NCBI RefSeq assembly: GCF_009649845.1
Contig: NZ_WJIE01000006.1
Coordinates: 744,001-808,000, forward strand
Source of the DNA: Polyangium spumosum
Lineage (GTDB): Bacteria; Myxococcota_A; Polyangia; Polyangiales; Polyangiaceae
DNA: 64,000 nt
Direction of reading: 5' to 3'
Part shown: positions 44,328 through 53,538 of the stretch, piece after piece
Numbering within the stretch: the stretch's first letter is position 1
How the letters are laid out: the number at the start of each line of letters is the position of its first letter
Program-made: the position numbers and the translations under genes
Notes under the pieces: generated by a model
Seen by the model: only the letters and a program-made list of their open reading frames with translations
What the model was told of the DNA's origin: nothing
The model's database searches: none

Positions 44328-45304
44328 ATGGCACGGACGTAGGAAAAAGCCGGGTCTTCGCTCTCCTCGGCCACTGGTTCACCGTCGCCCCGGTCGCGCG
44401 GCACACGCTCGCGCCGCGCCGCGTCTCCGCTTCGGTCCCCTTTCGATGGACGGTCCCGGACGCGAAATACGGGGAGGTCCGCCTCTCGGGCCGCCTGCAC
44501 CACGCGCCCTCGGAGACCCTCCTCGTCGTCGTCCACGGGCTCGGGGGCGACGTCCGCAGCCATTACGTGCTCACGGCTGCCAGCGCCGCCGAGGCGGCCG
44601 GCCTCGCCAGCCTGCGCCTGAATTTGCGGGGCTCCGACCGCACGGGCGAGGACATCTACCACGCGGCCATCACCCAGGACCTCCACGCCGCCCTCGCGAG
44701 CGCGGAGCTCGCCCGTTATGCGAGGGTCCTCCTCCTCGGTTATTCGCTCGGCGGGCACATCGTCCTCCGCGCCGCGACGGAGAAGGGCCTCGACGCCCGC
44801 GTCCGCGCCGTCGCCGCGGTATGCCCCCCGCTCGACCTCTCCGTGGGCGCCCGCGCCATCGACGAGCCCGGGCGGCTCGTGTATCGGCGCCACGTCCTCG
44901 CGGCCATCAAGGAGATTTACGCCGAGGTCGCCGCGCGGAAGCCCGTCCCCTTGCCGATCGCCGAGGCGCGCCGCATCGCCACGATCCGCGACTGGGACGA
45001 GCACATCGTGGCGCCGCGCTTCGGTTTTCGTGGCGCGGACCATTATTATGGCGAGTCGAGCGTCGCGCCGCGCCTCACTGGAATCGAGGTCCCCTCACTC
45101 GTCGTGGCCGCCGAGCACGACCCCATGGTCCCGGCCGATACGCTCCGGCCCGTGCTCTCCGGCGCGCGCCCGCCGCTCGAGGTGCGCTGGATCGATCGCG
45201 GCGGGCACGTCGGTTTTCCGGCCCGCGTCGACCTCGGTTTTCCCGGGCCGGGCGGGCTCGAAGATCAGGTCGTCGCGTGGCTGCTCGGCCGCGCGGGCGG
45301 TTGA
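44324..45304 (+). CDS. alpha/beta hydrolase of the YheT family
   Basis: The 326-residue protein has the YheT pattern: VVVHGLGGDVRSHYV, SLRLNLRGSDRTGEDIYHA, the nucleophile elbow LLGYSLGGHIVLR, acid AAEHDPMVP and His in DRGGHVGF. YheT/ABHD1-3-like enzymes are esterases or lipases of unsettled substrate. It begins at a GTG that overlaps the S51-like stop. It ends 19 bases from the convergent Cys-rich lipoprotein gene. Confidence 0.88.
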   Translation: MNGTDVGKSRVFALLGHWFTVAPVARHTLAPRRVSASVPFRWTVPDAKYGEVRLSGRLHHAPSETLLVVVHGLGGDVRSHYVLTAASAAEAAGLASLRLNLRGSDRTGEDIYHAAITQDLHAALASAELARYARVLLLGYSLGGHIVLRAATEKGLDARVRAVAAVCPPLDLSVGARAIDEPGRLVYRRHVLAAIKEIYAEVAARKPVPLPIAEARRIATIRDWDEHIVAPRFGFRGADHYYGESSVAPRLTGIEVPSLVVAAEHDPMVPADTLRPVLSGARPPLEVRWIDRGGHVGFPARVDLGFPGPGGLEDQVVAWLLGRAGG

Positions 45305-45323
45305 GCGCGGGCGCGGCGGCTCT

Positions 45324-45890
45324 TTACAGGCACGAGCCCGGCGAATCAATGCCGCAATCGAGACCGCACGGGCAGGGGTTTGAATTCTGGCACGGTTTGT
45401 TCTCACAGTCCTCGTCACGCCAGCACTGGGGATACACCGCCTTCAGCTTGCAACTGTACGCGACGCATACATGCTCCATCGGGCAATCCGTGTCCGTGAG
45501 GCAGCAGCCCGACGGCAACGTGCAGCTTTCCGAAATATGCGAGTCTGGGGGGCATTTCCACGTGCCTGAATGACACGTGGGGTCCTTCACGAGGGCGGGA
45601 GAGCAAAATTCCCAGCAGATCGGCGGTTCACTCCCCGCGCACGTATTGCTGCCGCCCGCGCCACTGCTGCTTGCGCTGCTGCTGCTGGCGCTGCTCCCGC
45701 CGCCCTTGCCGCCCTCCCCGCCACTTCCCCCCGCGCCGACCACGCCGCTGTTGTTCCCGGTGCCTCCTTCCCCTGCGCCGGCGCCCCCTTCGCCCCCGGT
45801 CCCCGGCGGTGGCTGGTAATCGCCGAGCGTGCAAGCGGCGAAGAACGAGCTGACGATCACGATCGAAACAAAGCCAAGTCGATGGTTCAT
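45324..45890 (-). CDS. small Cys-rich lipoprotein, 188 aa
   Basis: Lipobox SFFAAC (Cys 20), then a Gly/Glu and Ser linker, then a C-terminal domain of about 100 residues with 18 Cys. The pairs include CTLPSGCCLTDTDC, CWRDEDCENKPC and CPCGLDC. These repeats resemble the Cys modules of other myxobacterial surface lipoproteins, including the one at 5798-6823. No catalytic motif is visible. It begins 13 bases after the stop of the large kinase-STAND gene, so the two are likely cotranscribed. Confidence 0.78.
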   Translation of the reverse strand: MNHRLGFVSIVIVSSFFAACTLGDYQPPPGTGGEGGAGAGEGGTGNNSGVVGAGGSGGEGGKGGGSSASSSSASSSGAGGSNTCAGSEPPICWEFCSPALVKDPTCHSGTWKCPPDSHISESCTLPSGCCLTDTDCPMEHVCVAYSCKLKAVYPQCWRDEDCENKPCQNSNPCPCGLDCGIDSPGSCL

Positions 45891-45903
45891 GCCATCGATG
45901 GTA

Positions 45904-48900
45904 TCACGGAATGGCGAACGACCAGAGCACCGTGATCGGCTTTCCCTCGAACGGCTGCACGTGCACCTGCCGGAACACCCGATCCACGCACGCCCCGACC
46001 TTCGTCCCCACGAATCGCTCGTCGAGCGAGACGGCCGAGACCGTCCCGCGCGGGTCGAGCACGAGCGCGACCTTGCCGTGGCCCTTCGGCTCGGCGTCGT
46101 CTTCGCGCTTGCACGAGGCCGCGAGCACCTTGGCGTGCCCGAGCTTCGAATAGGCCTCCCCGCGCACCACCGACGGCGCCACGGGCCCATCGCTCCGCGG
46201 CGTCGCCGTCGGCAACGCCGTCACGGGGCCCGTGAGCCCGGGCTCCACGACGGGCGGCGGGATGCTCTCCGTCTCCCGGAGCAGGTCTTCGAGCGGCTCG
46301 GGCAGCTTGGCGTTGTCGCGCTCCTGCTGGACGATGTATTCGTCGAGCTGCCGCACCACGCTCGAATCGAGCGCCGTGGGCTCCTTCGGCGCCGAGGGCG
46401 CCGTCTTCGCCTGCAGCGCGAGTGATCCCTGCACGAGCTTCAGCGCCGTGAGCGCCGCCTTCGCCTCGGCCTCGCGCTTTTCGGCCTCCTTTTGCCCCGA
46501 GACGGCCCGCTCGCGGTCGGCCTGCGCCTTCGCCTCGCGCGCGAGCGCGAGCGCCGCCTCTGCCTTCGCCCGTGACGTATCCGCCTCGGCCTGCGCGCGC
46601 TTCGCCTCAAGGTCGACGTACACCGTCCCCGCCCCGAACGCCACGAGCCCCGCGAGGATGCCCGCCACGGCCACGAGGATCCGGCTCCGCTGCGCCGCCG
46701 CGACGCTGGCCGTGTAAAACCGTTTCGCCGCGCCCTCCAATCGGATTCCCCGGATCCGCAGGATCTCCTCGAGCAAGAGCAGCCGGCGCCTCCGCCAGAG
46801 GAGCTCCGGGTCGAGCTCTTCATCCCAGACCTTCGCGGCGTCCTCGAAATCCTGGATGACGAGCCGCTCCTCCCGCTCGCTCGCGACCCAGTCCCGGAGC
46901 CTCCCCCAGTGCACGAGCAGCGCCTCGTGCGCGAGCGTCACGAGCTCGACCTCGCCGTCCTTGCGCCGCTCCGTCTCGCGCAGGACGAGCCGCGCCTCCG
47001 AGAACACCTGCACGACCGCGCGCGCGGCGGGCCCGAACTCGCGCACGAGATCGCCGATCGGCCGCGTCATGCGGGCCCCCTCCGGCGTCGTGAGCGAGAG
47101 CAAGACGCGCTGCACCACCCGCTCCGTCCCGGCCTCCTTCACCGCGCGATCCAGGGTCTCGTTCGCGTGCCGCGAGAGCGCCCCCGAGAACTCGATCGCG
47201 CGCAAGGACGAGCGCGTGATGAGCCTCTTCTCGCGAGCGCGGCTCCGCCAGAGCTCGCGCAGCGCGAACTCGACGAGCGGCATCGAGCCCGCCGTCGTCT
47301 CCAGCGCCTCGAGCAGCTCCTTGCGCAGCCGCGGATCCTCGAACGTGTAGCCGTAGCTCTCGAACGCCGCGTCGATGACCTCGCCCCACGCGGCCGATCC
47401 GAGCGGCGAGACGAGCACCGCGCCGCGCGTGATCACGCGGCCCACCTGCTCGTGCGCGAGGATCGGATCGAGCAAGTCGCGCCGCGCCGTCACCACGACG
47501 CGTAGCCCCGGCCAGGGCCGCTCGCCGAGCCGCGCGAGCAGGTCGAGCGTCCACGTCTGGCTCTTGCCGCCAGGCCCTTGCGCGAGCGTCGCGATCTCCT
47601 CGAGCTGATCGACGAGCAGCACGAGCCCGCGCTTGCTCTGCGCGAGCCACGCCTCGACCCGCGCGGCCGCCTCCTCCGGCGAGCGCTTCGGATCGATGCC
47701 CATGTGGAAGAGCGCGGTCGTGAGCACCTGCCGCGGATCGGTGCCCGGCGAGATCAGCACCGTCTCCCACTGCCGCGGACCGCCGAGCGCGCCCTCCGCG
47801 ATCGCGGGCAAGATGCCGGCCCGCGCGAGGCTCGATTTGCCGCTCCCGCTCGGCCCGAGCAGCGCCGCGAGGCCCCGCGTGCGCAAGACCTCGAGCGCCG
47901 CCGCGACCTCGACCCTGCGGCCGAAGAACACGTCGCGATGCTCCTTCTCGAACCGCTCGAGCCCACGAAACGGCCCGTCTTCCTCGGGCGGCAGCGCGCG
48001 GCTCCGACCCACGAGCGCGCTGCGGATGCGCTCGAGCTCGATCGCCACGATCTCGGCCGATCTCGGCCGCTCCTCCGGCTCGGGCGCGAGCAACGTGTCG
48101 ACGAGATCCCCGAGCGCGGCCGGGATCTCCGCCACCACCTCGGCCACGCGTGGCGGCCGCCTTCGCCCGTGGAGCACGTCCTCGTCGAGCGAGCCCCGGC
48201 CTGCCGCGGGCGTGCGACCGACGAGGCACACGAAGAGCACGGCGCCGAGCGCATACAGATCACTCGCGCTCGTCGCGGGCGAGAGGTCGCGCCAGCAGAC
48301 GGGATCGACGAACCCGCGCTTGCCCCCGATCGCCTCGAGCGGCGAACGAAACCCCCGATCACTCGGGCGATCGGGCGGCGTGCCCGGCACGCTCGGGATC
48401 TTCGATCGCACCGGGGGGATGGACTCTCCCGGCGTGGCCGTGGGTGACGCCGCCGAGATGCCGAAATCGATCAGCTTGTAGGCCGCGGGCGTGCCGAGCA
48501 GGGCCACGTCGACGACCACGTTCGCGGGGGAGATGTCGCGGTGCACGAGCCCGGCGCCGTGCACCGCCACGAGCGCGGAGGCGATCGCGATGCCGGCGTC
48601 GATCGTCTCGCGCACCGAGAGCGTCTGCTTGTCGCGCAGCCGTTCGCCGAGCGACTCGCCTGCGACGTACTCCATCGCGAGCCCGATCACGCCTCGCGCC
48701 TCGTCGACGGGGAGCTGGTAGAAGCGCACGACGTTCGGGTGCTCGACGCGACAGAGCCGCGCCGCCTCGTCGATGATCGCCTGCCTGCCCGCCTCGCCGC
48801 CTGCGTCGAGCGCGAAGAGCTTCACGGCCGAGAGCCTGAGCTTCGTCGTGCCCGCCGTCTCCTCGGCCAGCCAGACCGGCGCGAACCCACCGCGGCCGAG

Positions 48901-48990
48901 CTGCCTGACGAGCCAGAACGCCCCGATGTGCCGCTCGGCGTCGGGGAGGTCGGTCAGCCGGCGTACAGCTTCGGGCAGGGCGCTCGACAT
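45904..48990 (-). CDS. Ser/Thr kinase - STAND ATPase - AgmX/PglI-like fusion, 1028 aa
   Basis: Residues 25-320 form a kinase with Lys57 (SAVKLFA), HRDISPAN (150-157) and DFG at 175-177, so it should be active. Residues about 350-700 are an nSTAND ATPase: FFGRRVEVAAALEVL, Walker A GPSGSGKS (379-386), Walker B LVLLVDQLEE (456-465) and a winged-helix-like region. Instead of WD40 repeats, a membrane helix (ILVAVAGILAGLVAFGAGTVYV), an Ala/Glu/Lys coiled coil and a C-terminal AgmX/PglI-like domain (KVALVLDPRGTVSAV; CVDRVFRQVHVQPFEG) follow. AgmX/PglI domains are tied to gliding or envelope complexes. It likely couples a signal or NTP switch to an envelope machine (inference). Confidence 0.9.
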   Translation of the reverse strand: MSSALPEAVRRLTDLPDAERHIGAFWLVRQLGRGGFAPVWLAEETAGTTKLRLSAVKLFALDAGGEAGRQAIIDEAARLCRVEHPNVVRFYQLPVDEARGVIGLAMEYVAGESLGERLRDKQTLSVRETIDAGIAIASALVAVHGAGLVHRDISPANVVVDVALLGTPAAYKLIDFGISAASPTATPGESIPPVRSKIPSVPGTPPDRPSDRGFRSPLEAIGGKRGFVDPVCWRDLSPATSASDLYALGAVLFVCLVGRTPAAGRGSLDEDVLHGRRRPPRVAEVVAEIPAALGDLVDTLLAPEPEERPRSAEIVAIELERIRSALVGRSRALPPEEDGPFRGLERFEKEHRDVFFGRRVEVAAALEVLRTRGLAALLGPSGSGKSSLARAGILPAIAEGALGGPRQWETVLISPGTDPRQVLTTALFHMGIDPKRSPEEAAARVEAWLAQSKRGLVLLVDQLEEIATLAQGPGGKSQTWTLDLLARLGERPWPGLRVVVTARRDLLDPILAHEQVGRVITRGAVLVSPLGSAAWGEVIDAAFESYGYTFEDPRLRKELLEALETTAGSMPLVEFALRELWRSRAREKRLITRSSLRAIEFSGALSRHANETLDRAVKEAGTERVVQRVLLSLTTPEGARMTRPIGDLVREFGPAARAVVQVFSEARLVLRETERRKDGEVELVTLAHEALLVHWGRLRDWVASEREERLVIQDFEDAAKVWDEELDPELLWRRRRLLLLEEILRIRGIRLEGAAKRFYTASVAAAQRSRILVAVAGILAGLVAFGAGTVYVDLEAKRAQAEADTSRAKAEAALALAREAKAQADRERAVSGQKEAEKREAEAKAALTALKLVQGSLALQAKTAPSAPKEPTALDSSVVRQLDEYIVQQERDNAKLPEPLEDLLRETESIPPPVVEPGLTGPVTALPTATPRSDGPVAPSVVRGEAYSKLGHAKVLAASCKREDDAEPKGHGKVALVLDPRGTVSAVSLDERFVGTKVGACVDRVFRQVHVQPFEGKPITVLWSFAIP

Positions 48991-49066
48991 GCGAGGAAGG
49001 ACATTCTCGCGAGGCCGGGGGAGGCTGTCAAATGGAGCGCGCGGCGGCGCTGAATCAGGCCTCTGT

Positions 49067-49396
49067 CTACGGGCGGCGGCGGATGAGGCCCTCGATCACG
49101 TCCACCCGATCGGCCGCGAGGACGAGCATCCAGTGGCTCGTGTGATGGTCGGGAATGGCATACGCAATGAGGCGCAGCTTGCCGGCGAGGCCTCGCGGCG
49201 GGAGGGCCGTGCTGAAGACGGGCGTCATCCGGGTCTTCTCCGGGCGCGTCCGCGCCGCGTCTTCGAGCGGCTGCTGCGCGGGCGTGTTTCCCATCGGATG
49301 CGGGCTGGTCTCGCGTGGCACGCCGGGCCTGTCCTCCGGCCCGAGATCGGCGCCCCAGAAGGGCAGGTCGTTTGATCGATGGTTCATCTTGCCCAT
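49067..49396 (-). CDS. small hypothetical protein, 109 aa
   Basis: Not recognised. It reads NHRSNDLPFWGADLGPEDRPGV, then a Pro/Thr-rich middle, then GLAGKLRLIAYAIPDHHTSHWMLVLAADRVDVIEGLI. The last part looks like a small alpha/beta domain or the end of a PRC-like fold. It starts 21 bases after the alcohol dehydrogenase stop, preceded by AGGAGG, so it belongs to that transcript. It could be a regulatory or accessory subunit (inference). Confidence 0.6.
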   Translation of the reverse strand: MGKMNHRSNDLPFWGADLGPEDRPGVPRETSPHPMGNTPAQQPLEDAARTRPEKTRMTPVFSTALPPRGLAGKLRLIAYAIPDHHTSHWMLVLAADRVDVIEGLIRRRP

Positions 49397-49417
49397 GGTC
49401 CCCTCCCTCCTGAAAGC

Positions 49418-50569
49418 TCACTTGGCCCCGGGTGGAATCAGCGCCACCTTGAGGACCCCGTCCGCGCGGGCATTGAAGATGCGATACATCTCGGCGGTCT
49501 CCTCGAGCGGCACGTGATGGGTGATGAGCGCCTTCGGGTCGATGCGCCCCTCTCGGATGTGCTCGACGAGGCGGGGCATGTAGCGCTTGACGTCGCATTG
49601 CCCGGCCTTGATCGTCAGGCCCTTGTTCATCGCCGAGCCCATGTCCACGAGGTTCCACGGCGGGCCGTAGACGCCGATGATCGAGACCCTCCCGCCGCGC
49701 CGCGCCGCCTGGATCGACCAGTTGAGCGCGATGGGCGAGCCGGCCTGGACGCGGAGCATCTTGCCGAGGACGCCGTGCAGGAGCGACCCTTTTGCTTCGA
49801 GGCCGACCGCCTCGATGCATACGTCCGGACCACGCCCGTCGGTCATCTCGAGCAGGCGCGAGACGACGTCGGGGTGCTCCTTGAAATCGACGATCTCGAC
49901 CCGGTTGTATTTCTGGGCGAACGCGAGGCGGTAATCGATGGAATCGATGGCGATGACCCTCTTCGCGCCCATGAGCCAGGCGCACCTTTGGGCGAAGAGC
50001 CCGACGGGCCCGCAGCCGAAGACGGCCACCGTGTCTTCGGGCGTGATGTCGCCCATCTCCGCGGCCTGGTATCCGGTGGGGAGGATATCGGAGAGAAACA
50101 GCACGTCCTCGTCGGAGAGGTCGTCCGGGATCTTCATCGGCCCCACGTCGGCGAAGGGGACCCGTACGAGCTCCGCCTGTCCGCCCTGGTAACCGCCGGT
50201 CGTATGCGAATACCCGAACACGCCGCCGACGACCTTCGTGAGCGGGTTCGTGTTTTCGCAGATCGAGGTCCGCTCGCGCTGACAGAAAAAACACGCGCCG
50301 CAGGCGATGTTGAAGGGCACGACCACGCGGTCGCCGCGCGCGAGGCTCGCGACCGAGGGCCCGACCTCCTCGACGACGCCGGTGAACTCGTGGCCGAAGA
50401 TCGTGCCGACGCGCGTATCGGGCACGTAACCATTGTACAGGTGCAGGTCGGACCCGCAGATCGTCGCCCGCGTCACCCGCAGGACGACGTCGTTCGGATG
50501 CTCGATCCGCGGCTCGGGATTTTCCTCGACGAAGACCCGCTTCGGCCCGTGGTACGTGAGTGCCAGCAT
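49418..50569 (-). CDS. zinc-dependent alcohol dehydrogenase (formaldehyde/threonine dehydrogenase-like MDR)
   Basis: The 383-residue medium-chain dehydrogenase has catalytic zinc ligands CGSDLH and GHEF, structural zinc cysteines (CGACFFCQRERTSIC) and the NAD-binding Rossmann VAVFGCGPVGLFAQRCA. The segment DVLFLSDILPTGYQAAEMG and the Tyr-rich loop GYSHTTGGYQGGQAE are typical of glutathione-independent formaldehyde dehydrogenases and their relatives. The oxidised alcohol is not determinable. The ATG at 50569 follows GGGAGGGGG. A small gene follows in the same transcript. Confidence 0.92.
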   Translation of the reverse strand: MLALTYHGPKRVFVEENPEPRIEHPNDVVLRVTRATICGSDLHLYNGYVPDTRVGTIFGHEFTGVVEEVGPSVASLARGDRVVVPFNIACGACFFCQRERTSICENTNPLTKVVGGVFGYSHTTGGYQGGQAELVRVPFADVGPMKIPDDLSDEDVLFLSDILPTGYQAAEMGDITPEDTVAVFGCGPVGLFAQRCAWLMGAKRVIAIDSIDYRLAFAQKYNRVEIVDFKEHPDVVSRLLEMTDGRGPDVCIEAVGLEAKGSLLHGVLGKMLRVQAGSPIALNWSIQAARRGGRVSIIGVYGPPWNLVDMGSAMNKGLTIKAGQCDVKRYMPRLVEHIREGRIDPKALITHHVPLEETAEMYRIFNARADGVLKVALIPPGAK

Positions 50570-50670
50570 GACGCGAACCCCCTCCCGGGGTTCACGAATG
50601 CAAGAGGCAGACCGGCGGTCACGGGGCCCTCCGGATTCGAGAGAATCGCGTCAGGCTGGACGTTCGGCGA

Positions 50671-50958
50671 TCAGCGGTCGTCCTTGGAGGTGAGCCATTG
50701 GGCCAGCGCCTCCGCGGACAGGTCCAAGATGAGGTCGCTGACCCGGTCGGCCCCCTCATCGCGTACCCTCGTGGCCAGGAGCGCGCGCTCCTCGGGGCTC
50801 AGGCTCCGGCGCAAGCGGCGCTCGAACAGGTGCACGAGCGGCCCGAGCTGGCCCTCGAGGCGCCCTTCCTCGCGCCCTTCCTTGCGCCCTTCCTTGCGTC
50901 CTTGCAGGATGTACTTGTGGACGAACTCGCTCTGATACTCGTAGTTCGGTAGAGCCAT
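50671..50958 (-). CDS. C-terminal tail of an Rpn/DUF4351-like protein, 95 aa (probably a remnant)
   Basis: It reads ALPNYEYQSEFVHKYILQG followed by a Lys/Arg/Glu/Gly repeat (GRKEGRKEGREEGRLEGQ) and a helical end (LFERRLRRSLSPEERALLATRV; LILDLSAEALAQWL). This is the tail usually found after the nuclease part of recombination-promoting (Rpn)-type proteins. The nuclease part is absent. In its place upstream is the serine recombinase, whose frame overlaps this tail, which suggests the element integrated into or next to the gene. An intact short gene cannot be excluded, since an ATG and purine-rich RBS are present. Confidence 0.55.
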   Translation of the reverse strand: MALPNYEYQSEFVHKYILQGRKEGRKEGREEGRLEGQLGPLVHLFERRLRRSLSPEERALLATRVRDEGADRVSDLILDLSAEALAQWLTSKDDR

Positions 50959-52693
50959 GGCCCCTTGACCCCTCTTGCCTGCCCTTGTTTCTCAGTACGG
51001 TGACCACCCGCTGGCCAACTTGGACTGCCGGGTCTTTTTCCATCGCCATCTCACGGAGCGGGAGCGCGAGCGAGAGGGTGAGCTCTGTTGGAGAGACCAT
51101 GCAGACCTGGAAGTCGTGCTCCCTCTTGAGGTCTTGAAAGAGCGCACGCTGAAGCTCCGCCCGTCCACTCATGCGCTCGCGCAGCTTCGCCAGGTACTGC
51201 TGCACCTGCGCGACGCCGAGCTTCGGCGTCGCCCGCGTGACTTGCGGCTCGAGCGTCCCGATCTCCGTCTCGACGGTCTGAAGCTCCGCGCGGAGCTCAC
51301 GCACACGCTCGACGAACGCGCGATCGGGCTCGATGTCCGTTGATGCCTCGAACGTGCGGAAGTACTTCGCGAGCGTGGCCTTGAGCTTGTCGCGCTGCCG
51401 CTTCGCTGCATCGAGCGCCCGCCGCGCCTCGGGTTGTTCCGCCTCGAGCTTCCGGTTCAACTCCGCGAGAGATGGCAACACGAGCGCGGGGGACGAGAGC
51501 AACTCGTGCACCCACGTCCACACGGTCTGCTGCAAGTCCGTGGCTCGCACCAGGGGGAACGCACAGACCCCCGCGCCGCTCGCATGTCGCTGGTGGCAAA
51601 TGTAGTAGCGATTGCGGCTGGCGGCCTTCCCGATCATCGGACTGCCGCACTCCGGACAGCGGAGGATACCAGTGAGCGAAAAAACTTCGCCACTTGGCCG
51701 CCCTTCGCGGACCCGCTTACTCCTGCTCTCCATCGCCCGAATCTGCTGCGCCTTGTTCCAGATGTCGTGCGTAATGAGAGCCTCGTGCTCTCCCTGGTAT
51801 AGGGTCTGCTTGCTGCGTGGCAGCTGCGAGGGCACGCGGTCCGCGTACGCGGCTTCGTCGAATGTGGTGAAGCCGGCATAGACCGGGTTGTCGAGGATCT
51901 TGAGGACGAAGACCGCGCGAAAGGGTATCCCCGTACGACTGACGTACCCGCGGTGGTTCAGGTACAGGGCGATACGCTTGCAGCCATAGCGATACTCGTG
52001 CGACGTGTAGAGCTCGAAGATGAGACGAACGATCTCCGCTTCCTTCGCATCGACATACCAGCACTTGCCGACCGGATAGTCGAGGCACGCCTTCCGGTAG
52101 GCTTCGTCGCGACTCAGCCCCGCTGCTTCCAGGTCCTTGATGCGACGCGCCTGCGACGTGTACCCGAAGGGCGCGGGACCGCCGCCCACCTTGCCCTTCA
52201 GGGCCTTGCCCCGCTTCATCTCGCGGATCCGCTCTGCCGCCAGCCCGACCTCGAGCTCCGAAGCAGCACCTAACACCTGCAGGGAGAACCGCCCGTGTGC
52301 GCTCTTGTAGTCGAACTGGTTGCTGAAGTCCCAGAGCTGGACTCCATGGGCTCGGAGCGCGCTCAGGATCCGTGCCTGGATTTCGTTGTTCCTCCACTGG
52401 CGGTCGGTGTGGCGCGCGCAAACCCCCTGGATCCGCCCAGCCGCGATGTCGTCGAGGAGTTCCTTCAGCGCAGGCCGCTTTTCGGTCCAGAGCTCGGCCG
52501 AGACCTTCCGGGGCTCGACGTAGATACGGTAGTCCTGCCAGCCGCGTAGGCGTGCGATCTCGCGAGAGCGGGCGCACTGGTTCGGGATCGAGAGATCCCT
52601 CTTCATGCTCTCCTCGCTCGTGACGCGCACGTAGAAGGCCCACCAGCGTGCCGGCGGCGGAGAGCCATCGTCCCACGATTGTAACCCCTTCAC
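50756..52693 (-). CDS. large serine recombinase (site-specific integrase)
   Basis: The 645-residue protein has a resolvase-type N-terminus, a recombinase domain (GGGPAPFGYTSQARR; SRTGIPFRAVFVLKILDNPVYAGFT), a zinc ribbon (ILRCPECGSPMIGKA and later YICHQRHASGAGVC) and a coiled coil (DAAKRQRDKLKATLAK; ELRAELQTVETEIG). At the nucleophile position the usual RVS reads RVTSEES, giving Thr then Ser. The GTG at 52693 follows AGGAGGGAGAGGAG and overlaps an upstream stop (GTGA). The last about 65 codons read out of frame through the Rpn-like tail, so the native C-terminus was lost. Confidence 0.85.
   Translation of the reverse strand: MKGLQSWDDGSPPPARWWAFYVRVTSEESMKRDLSIPNQCARSREIARLRGWQDYRIYVEPRKVSAELWTEKRPALKELLDDIAAGRIQGVCARHTDRQWRNNEIQARILSALRAHGVQLWDFSNQFDYKSAHGRFSLQVLGAASELEVGLAAERIREMKRGKALKGKVGGGPAPFGYTSQARRIKDLEAAGLSRDEAYRKACLDYPVGKCWYVDAKEAEIVRLIFELYTSHEYRYGCKRIALYLNHRGYVSRTGIPFRAVFVLKILDNPVYAGFTTFDEAAYADRVPSQLPRSKQTLYQGEHEALITHDIWNKAQQIRAMESRSKRVREGRPSGEVFSLTGILRCPECGSPMIGKAASRNRYYICHQRHASGAGVCAFPLVRATDLQQTVWTWVHELLSSPALVLPSLAELNRKLEAEQPEARRALDAAKRQRDKLKATLAKYFRTFEASTDIEPDRAFVERVRELRAELQTVETEIGTLEPQVTRATPKLGVAQVQQYLAKLRERMSGRAELQRALFQDLKREHDFQVCMVSPTELTLSLALPLREMAMEKDPAVQVGQRVVTVLRNKGRQEGSRGHGSTELRVSERVRPQVHPARTQGRAQGRARGRAPRGPARAARAPVRAPLAPEPEPRGARAPGHEGTR
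50857..50905. repeat. short tandem repeat coding for GRKEGR
   Basis: About four 11-12-base units of CGCCCTTCCTTG/CGCGCCCTTCCT (plus strand) that encode the Lys/Arg/Glu/Gly stretch in the Rpn-like tail. Confidence 0.8.
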
Positions 52694-53280
52694 GACTCCT
52701 CTCCCTCCTCCTCGCGTGCCATCGTCACGAGCAGATCGCTCACGATGTCTACAATCGTATCGCTGAACTGGCATGCGTCCGGTGATGGCGACGAAGACGC
52801 ACCGTCGGACCGATGTTGCCCGAGTTGCCTCGTACTCTCGGCTCTCATAAGGCACGCGCTTGCGTCTCGCGAGCTGCGCCCGCTCGCCGTGCACTCATTG
52901 GCCCGCGTGCACCAGGCCGCCAGGAACTCGGCGGAGGGCTTGGGCGTGGCCGAACGGGAGGCGCCGAGCGTGGTCCTGTCGACGATGTGACGGAGTTCGT
53001 GGACCGGAGAGAGGAATCCGGGGGACTCGAAGGGACCATCGACGGGGGTACGATCGAAACGCTCATTGGCTGCACCTCCCCGGCACCTTCGGTCGCCCGA
53101 AGCGCCGCGTTGCTGGTCATCGGGCTGGAGGCGGGAGGGGCTCACGCAACCGGAGCGGAGCGGCCTCGGGACCTGTGTAGCCCAGTTCCCTCGAATGTAG
53201 CGTTTTGACAAGCGAGTACCAGGAGGAATTGCTGGTTTCACCTCGGCGCTGGTAGCGGGCGCCCGTATCGCTCGATTGGT

Positions 53281-53390
53281 GGCCAAGACAAACAACAGAA
53301 AACCACTGCAAAAGTGGGTTTTGGCATCGCCACCCCCTTGTTTCGCAGGACCAAGCACCAGAAGAGCCGCTCCATGTAACCACTTTTTCG
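53281..53390. repeat. diverged direct repeat, copy 1 (110 bases)
   Basis: Begins GGCCAAGACAAACAACAG and ends at GTAACCACTTTTTC. Two separate anchors (GACAAACAAC and GTAACCACTTTT) recur at exactly +258, so the two copies are colinear without net indels. On the minus strand both copies can be read as a similar peptide with a GxxLFVLA core. Confidence 0.75.
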
Positions 53391-53538
53391 TCGATCCGCC
53401 CCCCGGGACCGATTCGAGCGCGCCCCCGAGCGTCCTCGCGCACCTTCCACGCCCTCCCCCCAGGGCACTTGACCCTACCCTCCGTGCTGCCTTCCTGCCC
53501 CTCGTGGCCCAGCGCAAAGGCCGTGCCGCTCGCGCGTC

